A stretch of 20,983 nt of DNA. Source: an uncultured Clostridia bacterium. Its GTDB lineage: Bacteria > Bacillota > Clostridia > Oscillospirales > Ruminococcaceae. Positions 1 through 7,789 of this stretch are shown here, piece after piece. Where the stretch lies: contig CALCSA010000331.1 in NCBI GenBank assembly GCA_937894185.1, positions 1 through 20,983 of the forward strand, written 5' to 3'. A model generated the notes under the pieces. That model ran no database searches. It was not told the DNA's origin and saw only the letters and a list, made by a program, of their open reading frames with translations. Position 1 is the first letter of the stretch. Each line of letters starts with the position of its first letter. The translations under genes were made by a program, and so were the position numbers.

Positions 1-1
1 A

Positions 2-2338
2 GAGCGGGGCCTTGCTCCCGGGGAGCTGCCCGAGCTGTGGAACCTGAGCCACCCAGGGGAAATCACCGCTGTCGGCAAATCCTATTACGAGGCAGGCAGC
101 CACGCTGTCTGCACCAATACCTTTGGAGCCAACGCCCTGAAGTTTGACGGCAAAGAGGGCCGCCCCACTGTGGAGGTGGTGGTCACCGCTGCGGTCAGCT
201 GCCTCCAAACAGCCCGTAGCTCTGCTGTGGGAGGGCAAGCCCACAAGTTCATCGCCTTGGATGTGGGCCCTCTGGGCCGCCTGATGGCTCCCTTGGGGGA
301 CCTTGCCTTTGAGGAGGCGGTGGAGCTCTTTGCGCAGGTGATTCGGGCGGGAGCCAAAGCCGGGGCCGACCTTGTACTGATTGAGACCATGAACGACTGC
401 TACGAGACCAAGGCGGCGGTGCTGGCCGCCAAGGAAAACTGCCATCTCCCCGTGTTTGTCAGCAATGTCTATGACGAGAGCGGCCAGCTGATGAGCGGCG
501 CCAGCCCCGAGGCCATGGTGGCCATGCTGGAGGGGCTGGGAGCCGACGTCATCGGCCTCAACTGCTCTTTGGGGCCCCGGCAGATGCGGGAGCTTTTCCC
601 CCGGTTTGCCGCCTGCTCCTCTACGCCGCTGCTGGCCAAGCCCAACGCCGGCCTGCCCCGGTCGGAGCAGGGGCACACCGTCTTTGATGTGGGTCCGGAG
701 GAGTTCACCCAAGTGATGGAGGAAATGGTACGTCTGGGCGCCCGGGTTGTGGGGGGCTGCTGCGGCACCACCCCGGAATATATCCGGGGGCTGGTGGCGG
801 CTGCGTCGGGGATTCCCCCCGTTCCCGTCACCCAAAAGCACCGCAGCGTCATCAGCTCCTACACCCGGGCGGTGAGCTTTGGTCAGGCCCCGGTGCTCAT
901 TGGCGAGCGGATCAACCCCACCGGTAAGAAGCGCTTTAAGGAAGCTCTTCGCGCCCGGGACATGGGCTATGTCCTCAAGGAGGGGTTGAACCAACAGGAG
1001 CAGGGAGTCCACGTGCTGGATGTAAATGTGGGTCTGCCGGAAATCGATGAGCCCGCCATGCTGGTGGATTGCGTCCGGGAGCTGCAGGGGGTCTGCGACC
1101 TGCCCTTGCAGCTGGACACCTCCAACTCCGTGGCCATGGAGCGGGCCATGCGAATTTACAACGGCAAGCCCATGGTCAACTCGGTGAACGGCAGCGCCGA
1201 AAGCATGGACGCTGTCTTCCCTCTGGTGAAGAAGTACGGGGGCCTTGTGGTCTGCCTGACTCTGGACGAAAAGGGAATCCCCGAAACGGCAGAGGGCCGT
1301 TTTGCCGTTGCCAAGCGGATCACAGAGCGGGCAGCCCAATACGGCATCAAATCCCACGATCTGATTTTTGACCCTTTGGCGCTGACGATCTCCTCCGATT
1401 CCACGGCGGCTCAGATCACACTGGACACCATCCCCCTCATCCGGGAAAAGCTGGGAGCCTGCTGCTCCCTGGGGGTTTCCAACATCTCCTTTGGCCTTCC
1501 CCACCGGGATTTTATCACCGCCGCCTTCTTTACCATGGCCCTGGGCCGGGGACTGGACGCCGCCATTTTAAACCCCTACTCCACCGAGATGATGAAGGCC
1601 TACCACAGCTATCTGGCGCTGGCAGGGATGGACCCCAACTGCAGCTCCTACATTGCCTTTGCCCAAAATCTGACGGTGGAAACCGCCAGTTCCCCTCCCG
1701 CCGCAGGGCAAAGCCCCCCATCCCGGGAGGGCCTGCAGGGAGCCATCATCCGCGGCCTGCAGGAGGACGCGGCCCATCTGGCCCGAAAAGCTCTTGCCGC
1801 CACCGAGCCCCTGACCCTTATCAACGAACAGATTGTTCCGGCTCTTGATGTGGTGGGACAGGGATTTGAAAATAAGACGGTATTTTTGCCCCAGCTTCTG
1901 ATGAGCGCCGAGGCCGCCAAGGCCGCCTTTGAGGTGGTGCGGGAAGCCATGCCCACCGCCCAAGGTTCCGGCCCCACCGTGGTGCTGGCCACCGTCAAAG
2001 GGGATATTCACGACATCGGCAAGAACATCGTCAAGGCTCTTATGGAAAACTACGGCTACCGGGTCATTGATCTGGGGCGGGATGTCCCGGCTCAGGCGGT
2101 GGCGCAGGCAGCTCTGGACCACAATGTTCGGCTGGTGGGGCTCAGCGCCCTGATGACCACCACCGTTCCGGCCATGGCGGAAGCCATCGCCCTGCTGCGG
2201 CAGCAATGCCCAGACTGTAAGGTAGTGGTTGGCGGAGCCGTTCTGACGCAGGAATACGCCGACCAGATCGGGGCCGACCGCTACGCCAAAAACGCCATGG
2301 AAACCGTCCGCTACGCCGGTTTGGTGTTCTCCCGGTAG
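2..2338 (+). CDS. metH: Cobalamin-dependent methionine synthase, 5' end missing
   Basis: Transfers a methyl group from methyltetrahydrofolate through cobalamin to homocysteine in the cytosol. The frame is open from base 2, so the start lies upstream of the window; 778 codons remain. The visible order is a homocysteine methyltransferase domain (about 2-830), with zinc-ligand cysteines in GLNCS near 556 and GGCCGT near 755; a pterin-binding TIM-barrel domain (about 890-1650, beginning IGERINPTGKK); and a cobalamin-binding module (about 1740-2338) with the DIHDIG motif near 2005 that supplies the cobalt-ligand histidine. The gene ends right after the cobalamin domain, so it lacks the AdoMet-binding reactivation domain of the E. 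coli enzyme. As known for many anaerobes, reactivation is then presumably done by a separate protein, which is not in the window. It is followed by a strong terminator and is not part of the downstream catabolic locus. Confidence 0.95.
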   Translation, partial: ERGLAPGELPELWNLSHPGEITAVGKSYYEAGSHAVCTNTFGANALKFDGKEGRPTVEVVVTAAVSCLQTARSSAVGGQAHKFIALDVGPLGRLMAPLGDLAFEEAVELFAQVIRAGAKAGADLVLIETMNDCYETKAAVLAAKENCHLPVFVSNVYDESGQLMSGASPEAMVAMLEGLGADVIGLNCSLGPRQMRELFPRFAACSSTPLLAKPNAGLPRSEQGHTVFDVGPEEFTQVMEEMVRLGARVVGGCCGTTPEYIRGLVAAASGIPPVPVTQKHRSVISSYTRAVSFGQAPVLIGERINPTGKKRFKEALRARDMGYVLKEGLNQQEQGVHVLDVNVGLPEIDEPAMLVDCVRELQGVCDLPLQLDTSNSVAMERAMRIYNGKPMVNSVNGSAESMDAVFPLVKKYGGLVVCLTLDEKGIPETAEGRFAVAKRITERAAQYGIKSHDLIFDPLALTISSDSTAAQITLDTIPLIREKLGACCSLGVSNISFGLPHRDFITAAFFTMALGRGLDAAILNPYSTEMMKAYHSYLALAGMDPNCSSYIAFAQNLTVETASSPPAAGQSPPSREGLQGAIIRGLQEDAAHLARKALAATEPLTLINEQIVPALDVVGQGFENKTVFLPQLLMSAEAAKAAFEVVREAMPTAQGSGPTVVLATVKGDIHDIGKNIVKALMENYGYRVIDLGRDVPAQAVAQAALDHNVRLVGLSALMTTTVPAMAEAIALLRQQCPDCKVVVGGAVLTQEYADQIGADRYAKNAMETVRYAGLVFSR

Positions 2339-2435
2339 GTGGGCTTCTCCCCGCCCGGGGGCTGCGCAGCCGAATGGCATCGTGAGTTTGACCCACCCTA
2401 GCACCCGCAGCTTACTCCTAAACCACAATCACCGC

Positions 2436-2472
2436 AAAAGGCCCCGGATGACGTAGCATCCGGGGCCTTTTT
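2436..2472. terminator. Bidirectional Rho-independent terminator
   Basis: Perfect 15-bp inverted repeat (2436-2450 against 2457-2471) with a 6-base loop. The stem begins with AAAA and ends with TTTTT, so it gives a U-tract on both strands. It lies between the convergent methionine synthase and LacI-family genes and can serve both. Confidence 0.93.
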
Positions 2473-2565
2473 GACGCATGATTGCATTCTTGCTAATAAA
2501 TTGCCGAATCTAAAGAAGGTTTCCTTTGGGATTTTGCCGCTGTCCACACAAGGGGAAGGTGCCGT

Positions 2566-3594
2566 TTATTTGAGGGGGGGCTCGCAGCAGCTTTCCCGCT
2601 TCACCACATAAAACGGCAGAGAAATCTTCATGGGCAGGCGGTGGAGCTTTTGAATCCGCCGGATTAGCGTTTGAGCTGCCACCTTGCCCAGCTCGTCCCG
2701 GGGGATATGGATGGTGGTCAGCATAGGGGACATGTACTGGGCTGTCTCAATATCATCAATACCGATGACGGAGATATCTTTGGGTACCTGAATGGAATGC
2801 TCCTTAAAGGCCCGCATGGCACCGATGGCGGTGACATCGTTGGCACAGAACACCGCCGTTACATCGGCGCCTCGCTCAATCAGCTCGTTGACCCCCCGGT
2901 ACCCTCCTTCCGACGATTGGATCACATCCACCACTCGGGACGGCAAACATTCGATGTCATGCTTTTTCAGGCTATCCTTGTAGGCGTAGTAGCGAATTTC
3001 TTTGCGCTGCTCGCCAATATAGGCAATCTTTGTGTGACCCAGCTCCAGCAGGTAATCCATGGCCGCCAGAGCTGCATCGTATCCTTCGCAGATCACCTGA
3101 TCAAAGGGGGAGGTAATCGGGTTGAGCCCGGTATATACTACGTTGGACCAGCGCTGGCTGATAAAGGAAAGGAGCTCGTCGTGAAACCTTCCCAGCACCA
3201 CTACTCCATCCACCTGAATGTCGGCTAAATGTTGATGCAGTTGGGAGCTGCTCACCTCCGAAGCCGAAAAGGAATACTTGACAAAGTAGTTGTTTTTAAA
3301 GGCTTCCCGCTCTATGCTGCGGGCAATGTGAGTAAAAAATGGATCGCTGAGGGTATCGTCGGTCCGTCCATAAATGCAAGCAATGGATTTAGGCTCCGGG
3401 GATGCAACCACCGACATATTGCCGCTTTTAAGGGAGCGTGCCGCCTTATTGGGAATGTACCCGCTTTCCCGCACCACATTCCAAATCTTCTTTTGAATCT
3501 CCGGGCTGGCAGCCTTGGGGTTGTTCTGATTTACCACACGGGATACGGTAGAAATCGAAACGCCAACCTTTTCCGCAATCTCCTTTAACGTCAC
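2566..3594 (-). CDS. LacI/GalR-family transcriptional regulator
   Basis: DNA-binding repressor of 342 residues. It has an N-terminal helix-turn-helix (residues 3-22, TLKEIAEKVGVSISTVSRVV), a hinge helix with the conserved AARSLKSG near residue 55, and a periplasmic-binding-protein-like effector domain over the rest, with the usual 'VICEGYDAA' and 'FCANDVTAIGAM' segments. I chose the GTG at 3594, giving the family-typical start VTLKEIA. An in-frame TTG at 3615 would add seven residues, but it lies only about 7 bases from the predicted transcription start. The gene is divergent from the ABC-transporter operon across an AT-rich gap, so it is the natural candidate to control that operon. The effector is unknown; by context it is the imported compound or a catabolite. 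Confidence 0.93.
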   Translation of the reverse strand: MTLKEIAEKVGVSISTVSRVVNQNNPKAASPEIQKKIWNVVRESGYIPNKAARSLKSGNMSVVASPEPKSIACIYGRTDDTLSDPFFTHIARSIEREAFKNNYFVKYSFSASEVSSSQLHQHLADIQVDGVVVLGRFHDELLSFISQRWSNVVYTGLNPITSPFDQVICEGYDAALAAMDYLLELGHTKIAYIGEQRKEIRYYAYKDSLKKHDIECLPSRVVDVIQSSEGGYRGVNELIERGADVTAVFCANDVTAIGAMRAFKEHSIQVPKDISVIGIDDIETAQYMSPMLTTIHIPRDELGKVAAQTLIRRIQKLHRLPMKISLPFYVVKRESCCEPPLK

Positions 3595-3612
3595 AACGAC
3601 ACCCACTTTACG

Positions 3613-3627
3613 CAAATTACTGATTTG
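3613..3627. promoter_or_regulatory. Candidate autoregulatory operator (CAAAT-N5-ATTTG)
   Basis: Perfect 5-bp dyad with a 5-base spacer that covers the predicted transcription start of the LacI-family gene. The position is right for autorepression, but the arms are short and AT-rich. This is an inference. Confidence 0.3.
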
Positions 3628-4103
3628 TATTATACTACCTATGGGTTAAAAACTCAATAACAAGACATTATTTTCCTATAATTATTGATAGTTTTACGCA
3701 ACTCGCTTGCATTTACATTCTACAATTAAGAGTAGGTTTTTGTATTTGAAATAACTTTCACTTAGAACAATATGTATTTTTGCACAAGAACATTATTGCT
3801 ATTATATCTAATTTCTATAAATTTATTTAATTTAATAATACTGAAACGTATGCTTCGTAGATTTTTGATGGCCCACCTTGTGCAAATTTGACTACGTTTG
3901 ATAATATTAAACAAAATAAATGCATTTCGTATAGTCAAATTTATGTGCAACGTTTGCGTAAAACAAAGCTTTATTTCTTTCAGATATATGATACTATAAA
4001 AATGCAAGACAAGGGTATATGTTGGGCAAACTAACACAAACATATATTAGATGCACCTTGCAGGCCAACCAAAAATTCGGAAGCACATTCAGGAGGAATA
4101 AAG
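3616..4103. other. AT-rich divergent regulatory region
   Basis: The 488-bp gap between the repressor and the binding-protein gene is much more AT-rich than the flanking genes, and I see no credible gene in it. It holds the repressor promoter and several dyads. AAATTTGACTA (3884-3894) is inverted as TAGTCAAATTT (3932-3942). TTTGCACAAG (3779-3788) is inverted as CTTGTGCAAA (3877-3886). Two shorter dyads are GCAA-N3-TTGC (3947-3957) and GCAA-N5-TTGC (3698-3710). A GATAAT -10-like hexamer (3900-3905) lies between the two AAATTTGACTA arms. No single plus-strand promoter stands out, so the operon promoter is not assigned. Confidence 0.55.
3629..3657 (-). promoter_or_regulatory. Sigma-A promoter of the LacI-family gene
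   Basis: Read on the minus strand: -35 TTGAGT (3652-3657), a 17-bp spacer and a perfect -10 TATAAT (3629-3634). Transcription should start near 3622. This leaves a leader of about 28 bases before GTG 3594. Confidence 0.7.
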
Positions 4104-5261
4104 ATGAAAAAAAGCCTATCGTTGATCCTTGCATTTGTTTTGCTGGTGGGAATGCTGTCCGGTTGTGGTGGCAACAACAGTAAGCCATCGGCTCCTGTGG
4201 CCGACGGCGCTTCTTCTCAAGCCGGCGACAGCGCAACCCCTGCACCGGAAAAAACTTATAACATCACGGTTTCCGGCATTAGCGGCAGTCTGAACTACAT
4301 ACCTATTTACATTGCCCAACAGGAGGGCTGGTTAGAAGAAGCCGGCATCCAAATGGACGAAGTACTGTTTTCCAACGGTCCTGTGCAAATGGAATCCCTT
4401 TCTTCCGATGGATGGGACATCGGCTTTACCGGTGTTGGCGGAGTCTTGTCCGGTGTTTTGGGATATGATGCCATGGTATTAGGAGCCACCAACTCCGATA
4501 ACGGCACCCAGTACGTATTCGCCCGCAACGATTCCGATATTGTAGCCGCCGGTAAGGGTAACAACACCGTTAGTCCCGACATCTACGGTGACGCCGCATC
4601 CTGGAAAGGCAAAACCATCCTGTGCAACACCGGCACCGTGCTGCACTATCTGCTGATTAAAACTCTGGGCGGCTTTGGCCTGTCCCCCGATGATGTGACC
4701 TTTATTGCGATGGACGTGCCCACCGCCTACAGCGCATTTTTGGCCGGTGAAGGGGATCTTGTCGTACTCACCGGTTCTGCAGGCACCTTCCCCATGCTGG
4801 AAGATACCGAAAACTACACCGCTGTTTCCAGCGGCAATATGGCAAGCACCGGCCTGATGTGCAATATTATGGCCAACAAAAACAGCTATGCCAATCCCGA
4901 AAAGTACGAAGCCATGAAGATCTTTTTGGATGTATACTTCAAATCTCTGGACTGGATGAAGGCAAACGAGGAAAAGGCTGTTGAGTATCTGGTTGATTTT
5001 TCCGATGAGAGCGGAAACAGTCTGGAGCCCGACGTGGCCGCCAAGTACCTGAAAGCCGACACCTATTACACTCTACAGCAGGCCTGTGACATGATCAACA
5101 GCAAAGCGGAAGGTCAGAACTACAGCAAAATGGAAAGCCGGTTGCTGGGCATTTTGGATTTCTTCATTGAATATGGCAACTATGCAGAAGGCGACAACGA
5201 GAGATTTGTGGGACACACCGACCCCAAACTACTGAACGAGGTGCTAAAAGCCAGTAAGTAG
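4104..5261 (+). CDS. ABC transporter substrate-binding lipoprotein (SsuA/TauA/NMT1 type)
   Basis: Extracellular solute receptor of 385 residues, anchored to the membrane. It has a type II signal peptide with lipobox LSGC and lipidation at Cys21, then a Ser/Ala-rich linker to about residue 50. The mature fold starts with LNYIPIYIAQQEGWLEEAGI, the hallmark of the SsuA/TauA/THI5-like (NMT1) group that binds sulfonates, taurine, pyrimidines and similar small polar ligands. The start ATG has an excellent AGGAGG (4091-4096). It is the first gene of the operon and is followed by an intercistronic structure that may set its level against the permeases. The ligand cannot be read from the sequence, but the family is unusual for neutral sugars. 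Confidence 0.92.
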   Translation: MKKSLSLILAFVLLVGMLSGCGGNNSKPSAPVADGASSQAGDSATPAPEKTYNITVSGISGSLNYIPIYIAQQEGWLEEAGIQMDEVLFSNGPVQMESLSSDGWDIGFTGVGGVLSGVLGYDAMVLGATNSDNGTQYVFARNDSDIVAAGKGNNTVSPDIYGDAASWKGKTILCNTGTVLHYLLIKTLGGFGLSPDDVTFIAMDVPTAYSAFLAGEGDLVVLTGSAGTFPMLEDTENYTAVSSGNMASTGLMCNIMANKNSYANPEKYEAMKIFLDVYFKSLDWMKANEEKAVEYLVDFSDESGNSLEPDVAAKYLKADTYYTLQQACDMINSKAEGQNYSKMESRLLGILDFFIEYGNYAEGDNERFVGHTDPKLLNEVLKASK

Positions 5262-5273
5262 TCTGACTTTGCT

Positions 5274-5327
5274 CGCTTGCGGCAGTAAGCGGTTGTTGCG
5301 ACACAAATGAAGAGACTGCCGCAAGCG
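5274..5327 (+). promoter_or_regulatory. Intercistronic hairpin, candidate antiterminator (arms 1 and 2)
   Basis: Perfect 13-bp inverted repeat, CGCTTGCGGCAGT (5274-5286) against ACTGCCGCAAGCG (5315-5327). It can extend by CTTTG/CAAAG across a two-base bulge. It begins 13 bases after the binding-protein stop codon. Its right arm is also the left arm of the terminator at 5315-5370, so the two structures exclude each other. Confidence 0.6.
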
Positions 5328-5370
5328 CAAAGTGTAAGTGGCACTGTGCTTGTGGCAGTTTTATTTTATA
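5315..5370 (+). terminator. Intercistronic attenuating terminator (arms 2 and 3)
   Basis: Arm 5315-5334 pairs with 5342-5359 in about 18 base pairs, including two G-U wobbles and a two-A bulge, with a 7-base loop. TTTTATTTTATA follows at once. The ribosome binding site of the next gene (GGAGGG, 5371-5376) begins directly after the U-tract. It would reduce transcription of the permease genes relative to the binding protein. Confidence 0.65.
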
Positions 5371-5384
5371 GGAGGGATGCATGC

Positions 5385-6218
5385 ATGCCATTGGATACAA
5401 AGCATCTGGAGGCTTTGCAGCAGCAATGGAAAGGCAAGCAGCGAAAAGATAACATCAAATATTTTATGATGGGTGCAACCGGAATCTTTGTATTTCTGCT
5501 CATTTGGCAGCTGGTTGTAAAATCCGGCCTTGTCAATGAGAAGATGCTGCCGGCTCCTACTACTATCTTGCAAACGCTTCTTTATAAAGTCAACAACAAA
5601 CCACCCGACGGCAATGTGCTGCTGGTCAATATTTTGGCCAGTCTTCAGGTAGCCTTGTCCGGATTTTTTTCGGCGATTATCATCGGCATTCCCTTGGGCC
5701 TTTTTATGGGATGGTGGAAATACGCGGACCGGTTTATCCGGCCTATCTTTGAACTAATCCGCCCGATCCCCCCCATTGCATGGATTCCGCTGGTGGTGGT
5801 TTGGATGGGGATCGGTTTGAAAGCAAAAGCTTTGATTATTTTTTTTACGGCGTTTGTACCCTGCGTCATCAACTCCTATACCGGTATCAAGCTAACCAGT
5901 CAAACACTGATCAACGTTTCCAAAACCTTTGGCGCCAAAAACTTTGAGATTTTCTACAAAGTGGGGATACCTTCCGCACTGCCCATGGTGTTTGCAGGGA
6001 TCCGCGTGGCCTTGGGCAACGCCTGGTCCACCTTGGTAGCGGCAGAGATGCTGGCCGCCAGTGCAGGTCTTGGCTACATGATTCAACTTGGCCGCACCGT
6101 AGCCCGCCCCGATATTGTCATTGTGGGTATGGTGGTAATCGGCGCCATCGGCGCGGTGCTTTCGGCTCTGCTTTCCTCGCTGGAAAAGTACTTCCTGCGC
6201 TGGAAATCCGTGCGATAA
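5385..6218 (+). CDS. ABC transporter permease 1 (SsuC/TauC type)
   Basis: Inner-membrane subunit of 277 residues with a first membrane segment at about 25-47 and several more to the C-terminus. The BPD_transp_1 core carries LIRPIPPIAWIPLVVVWMGI and, in the cytoplasmic coupling loop, GAKNFEIFYKVGIPSALP, with the conserved G and LP of the EAA motif. Start choice: ATG 5385 lies 8 bases after GGAGGG. A longer frame back to 5307 would have to be read through the terminator stem and lacks a ribosome binding site. It is paralogous to the next gene (almost identical IRPIPPIAWIP block), so the channel is probably a heterodimer. Confidence 0.93.
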   Translation: MPLDTKHLEALQQQWKGKQRKDNIKYFMMGATGIFVFLLIWQLVVKSGLVNEKMLPAPTTILQTLLYKVNNKPPDGNVLLVNILASLQVALSGFFSAIIIGIPLGLFMGWWKYADRFIRPIFELIRPIPPIAWIPLVVVWMGIGLKAKALIIFFTAFVPCVINSYTGIKLTSQTLINVSKTFGAKNFEIFYKVGIPSALPMVFAGIRVALGNAWSTLVAAEMLAASAGLGYMIQLGRTVARPDIVIVGMVVIGAIGAVLSALLSSLEKYFLRWKSVR

Positions 6219-6231
6219 AGGGGGCATTGAT

Positions 6232-7017
6232 ATGGATGTGCAAAAGAAAAAAACGTCCCTGCAACTGATTTTGTGGTGGAGCCTTCCGGTTTTGGCTGTG
6301 GGTTTGGTCATTGTGGCTTGGGTGCTGTTTTCCGCAAACAACCCCCGCCTGATGCCCGGTCCCATGGCGGTGATCCAGCGATTGATTAAGGTATTTGAAA
6401 AGCCCATTGCCAAGACCTCTCTGTTTGGCCATGCTTGGGCCAGCTTGAAAAGAGTGCTCACCGCTTTGCTTCTGGCTTGGACCATCGGCATCGCCCTTGG
6501 AATTCTCATTGGGTGGAACCGGGCCTGCAAAGCCATACTCGGCAGTATTTTTGAATTGATCCGCCCTATTCCGCCCATTGCATGGATTCCTATTGTCATT
6601 ATGTGGTTTGGCATCGGCGAATTCCCCAAGGTTCTGATCGTGTTTATCGGCACCTTTGTGCCCCTGGTCATCAATACGGCAGCCGGCATTTCCATGGTGG
6701 ACAAAATAAATGTTGACGTTGGTAAGATGTTTGGCGGCAACAACTGGCAGATTCTGCGCAGCATCGTGATTCCAACCGCCCTGCCCTCTATTTTTGCAGG
6801 CATCCGCACCTCGGTCAGCAGCGGTTGGACCACAGTGCTGGCCGCCGAGATGATTGCGGCGCAAAAAGGTCTGGGCGCACTGGTTACCCGGGGTTGGCAG
6901 GGCAGCGACATGGCCCTTGTGCTGGTGGCTGTCATCACCATCGCTATCATCGGTTCTCTTCTGGCTATTTTTTTGAGTGTATTGGAAAAGGTGGTTTGTC
7001 CATGGAAAAGCAATTGA
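6232..7017 (+). CDS. ABC transporter permease 2 (SsuC/TauC type)
   Basis: Second inner-membrane subunit, 261 residues, starting 13 bases after permease 1 with an AAGGGGG ribosome binding site. The first membrane segment lies near residues 11-33. The core repeats LIRPIPPIAWIPIVIMWFGI, and the coupling loop reads GGNNWQILRSIVIPTALP. Most transporters of this family use a single permease gene as a homodimer; two adjacent divergent copies point to duplication and specialisation. Its 3' end overlaps the first ATPase gene by 16 bases, so the two are probably translationally coupled. Confidence 0.93.
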   Translation: MDVQKKKTSLQLILWWSLPVLAVGLVIVAWVLFSANNPRLMPGPMAVIQRLIKVFEKPIAKTSLFGHAWASLKRVLTALLLAWTIGIALGILIGWNRACKAILGSIFELIRPIPPIAWIPIVIMWFGIGEFPKVLIVFIGTFVPLVINTAAGISMVDKINVDVGKMFGGNNWQILRSIVIPTALPSIFAGIRTSVSSGWTTVLAAEMIAAQKGLGALVTRGWQGSDMALVLVAVITIAIIGSLLAIFLSVLEKVVCPWKSN

Positions 7018-7766
7018 CAAAACTGCTGGAGGCTAAAAATATATCCAAGACATTTTTTAGCCACAAAGGATATTTTACCGCCATTGAGGATGTCAGCTTT
7101 GACGTGTACGACGGCGAGTTTCTGGTTATTTTGGGACCCGGCCATTGCGGCAAAACTGTCCTGCTGAACATTATTGCCGGCTTGGAGGAAAAGACCAGCG
7201 GCCAAGTGCTGTACAAAGGCAGCCCTGTCAGCGGAGTAAACCCGGAGATATCCATGGTGTTCCAAAAGCTGGCCCTGATGCCCTTTAAAACCGTCATGCA
7301 GAATGTAGAGCTGGGACTTAAATTTTCCGGTATTCCCAAGGCCCGGCGCCGGGAAATCTCCCAAAACTATATTGACCTTGTGGGGTTAAAGGGGTTTGAA
7401 AAATCCTATCCCTATCAGCTTTCCGGCGGTATGAAGCAGCGTGTGGGCATCGCGCGGGCCTACGCCAATAATCCCAAGGTGCTGATTATGGACGAGCCCT
7501 TTGGCCAATTGGATGCCCAGACCCGTTACGCCATGCAGGAAGAACTGCTAAAAACCTGGGAACAAGATAAGCGCACCATCCTCTTTGTCACCAACAATAT
7601 TGAAGAGGCCTGTTATCTGGGCGACCGCATCATTTTGCTAAGCCAATGCCCTGCTAAGGTAAAAGAAATTTACACGGTGGATCTTCCCAAACCGCGCAAT
7701 ATGATCAGCCGCGAGTTTCTGGATCTTCGTACCAAAATCTCGGGCAACACCGACCTTGCCATTTAG
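7002..7766 (+). CDS. ABC transporter ATPase 1 (SsuB/TauB type), non-canonical Walker A and H-loop
   Basis: Cytosolic motor subunit of 254 residues. The ATG at 7002 follows AAGGTGG and overlaps permease 2. Walker A is GPGHCGKT (residues 45-52): the second conserved glycine, normally GPSGCGKT, is histidine. Q-loop VFQ is present, the signature LSGGM (140-144) is canonical, and Walker B with catalytic glutamate is MDEP (Asp164-Glu165). The switch region reads VTNNIEEA, with Asn198 where the family has His (VTHDIEEA). It therefore offers a normal signature but a doubtful nucleotide-side site. The partner ATPase shows the reverse pattern. Codon use looks like the neighbours and the frame is intact, so this is not simple decay. 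Confidence 0.93.
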   Translation: MEKQLTKLLEAKNISKTFFSHKGYFTAIEDVSFDVYDGEFLVILGPGHCGKTVLLNIIAGLEEKTSGQVLYKGSPVSGVNPEISMVFQKLALMPFKTVMQNVELGLKFSGIPKARRREISQNYIDLVGLKGFEKSYPYQLSGGMKQRVGIARAYANNPKVLIMDEPFGQLDAQTRYAMQEELLKTWEQDKRTILFVTNNIEEACYLGDRIILLSQCPAKVKEIYTVDLPKPRNMISREFLDLRTKISGNTDLAI

Positions 7767-7789
7767 CGCCCGTGAAAGGAGAGGACAAG

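Noticed and set aside
3762..4043. Small minus-strand open frame in the AT-rich gap (93 codons)
   Set aside because: AT-rich composition gives random frames, it starts without a ribosome binding site and resembles nothing. The region is better explained as regulatory.
5307..5384. N-terminal extension of permease 1 to an ATG at 5307
   Set aside because: It would be encoded by the terminator stem and U-tract and has no ribosome binding site, while GGAGGG stands 8 bases before ATG 5385.
5892..7364. Minus-strand open frame of 490 codons opposite the permease and ATPase genes
   Set aside because: It overlaps three genes with clear ABC motifs, and its protein shows no recognisable family; it is a shadow frame.
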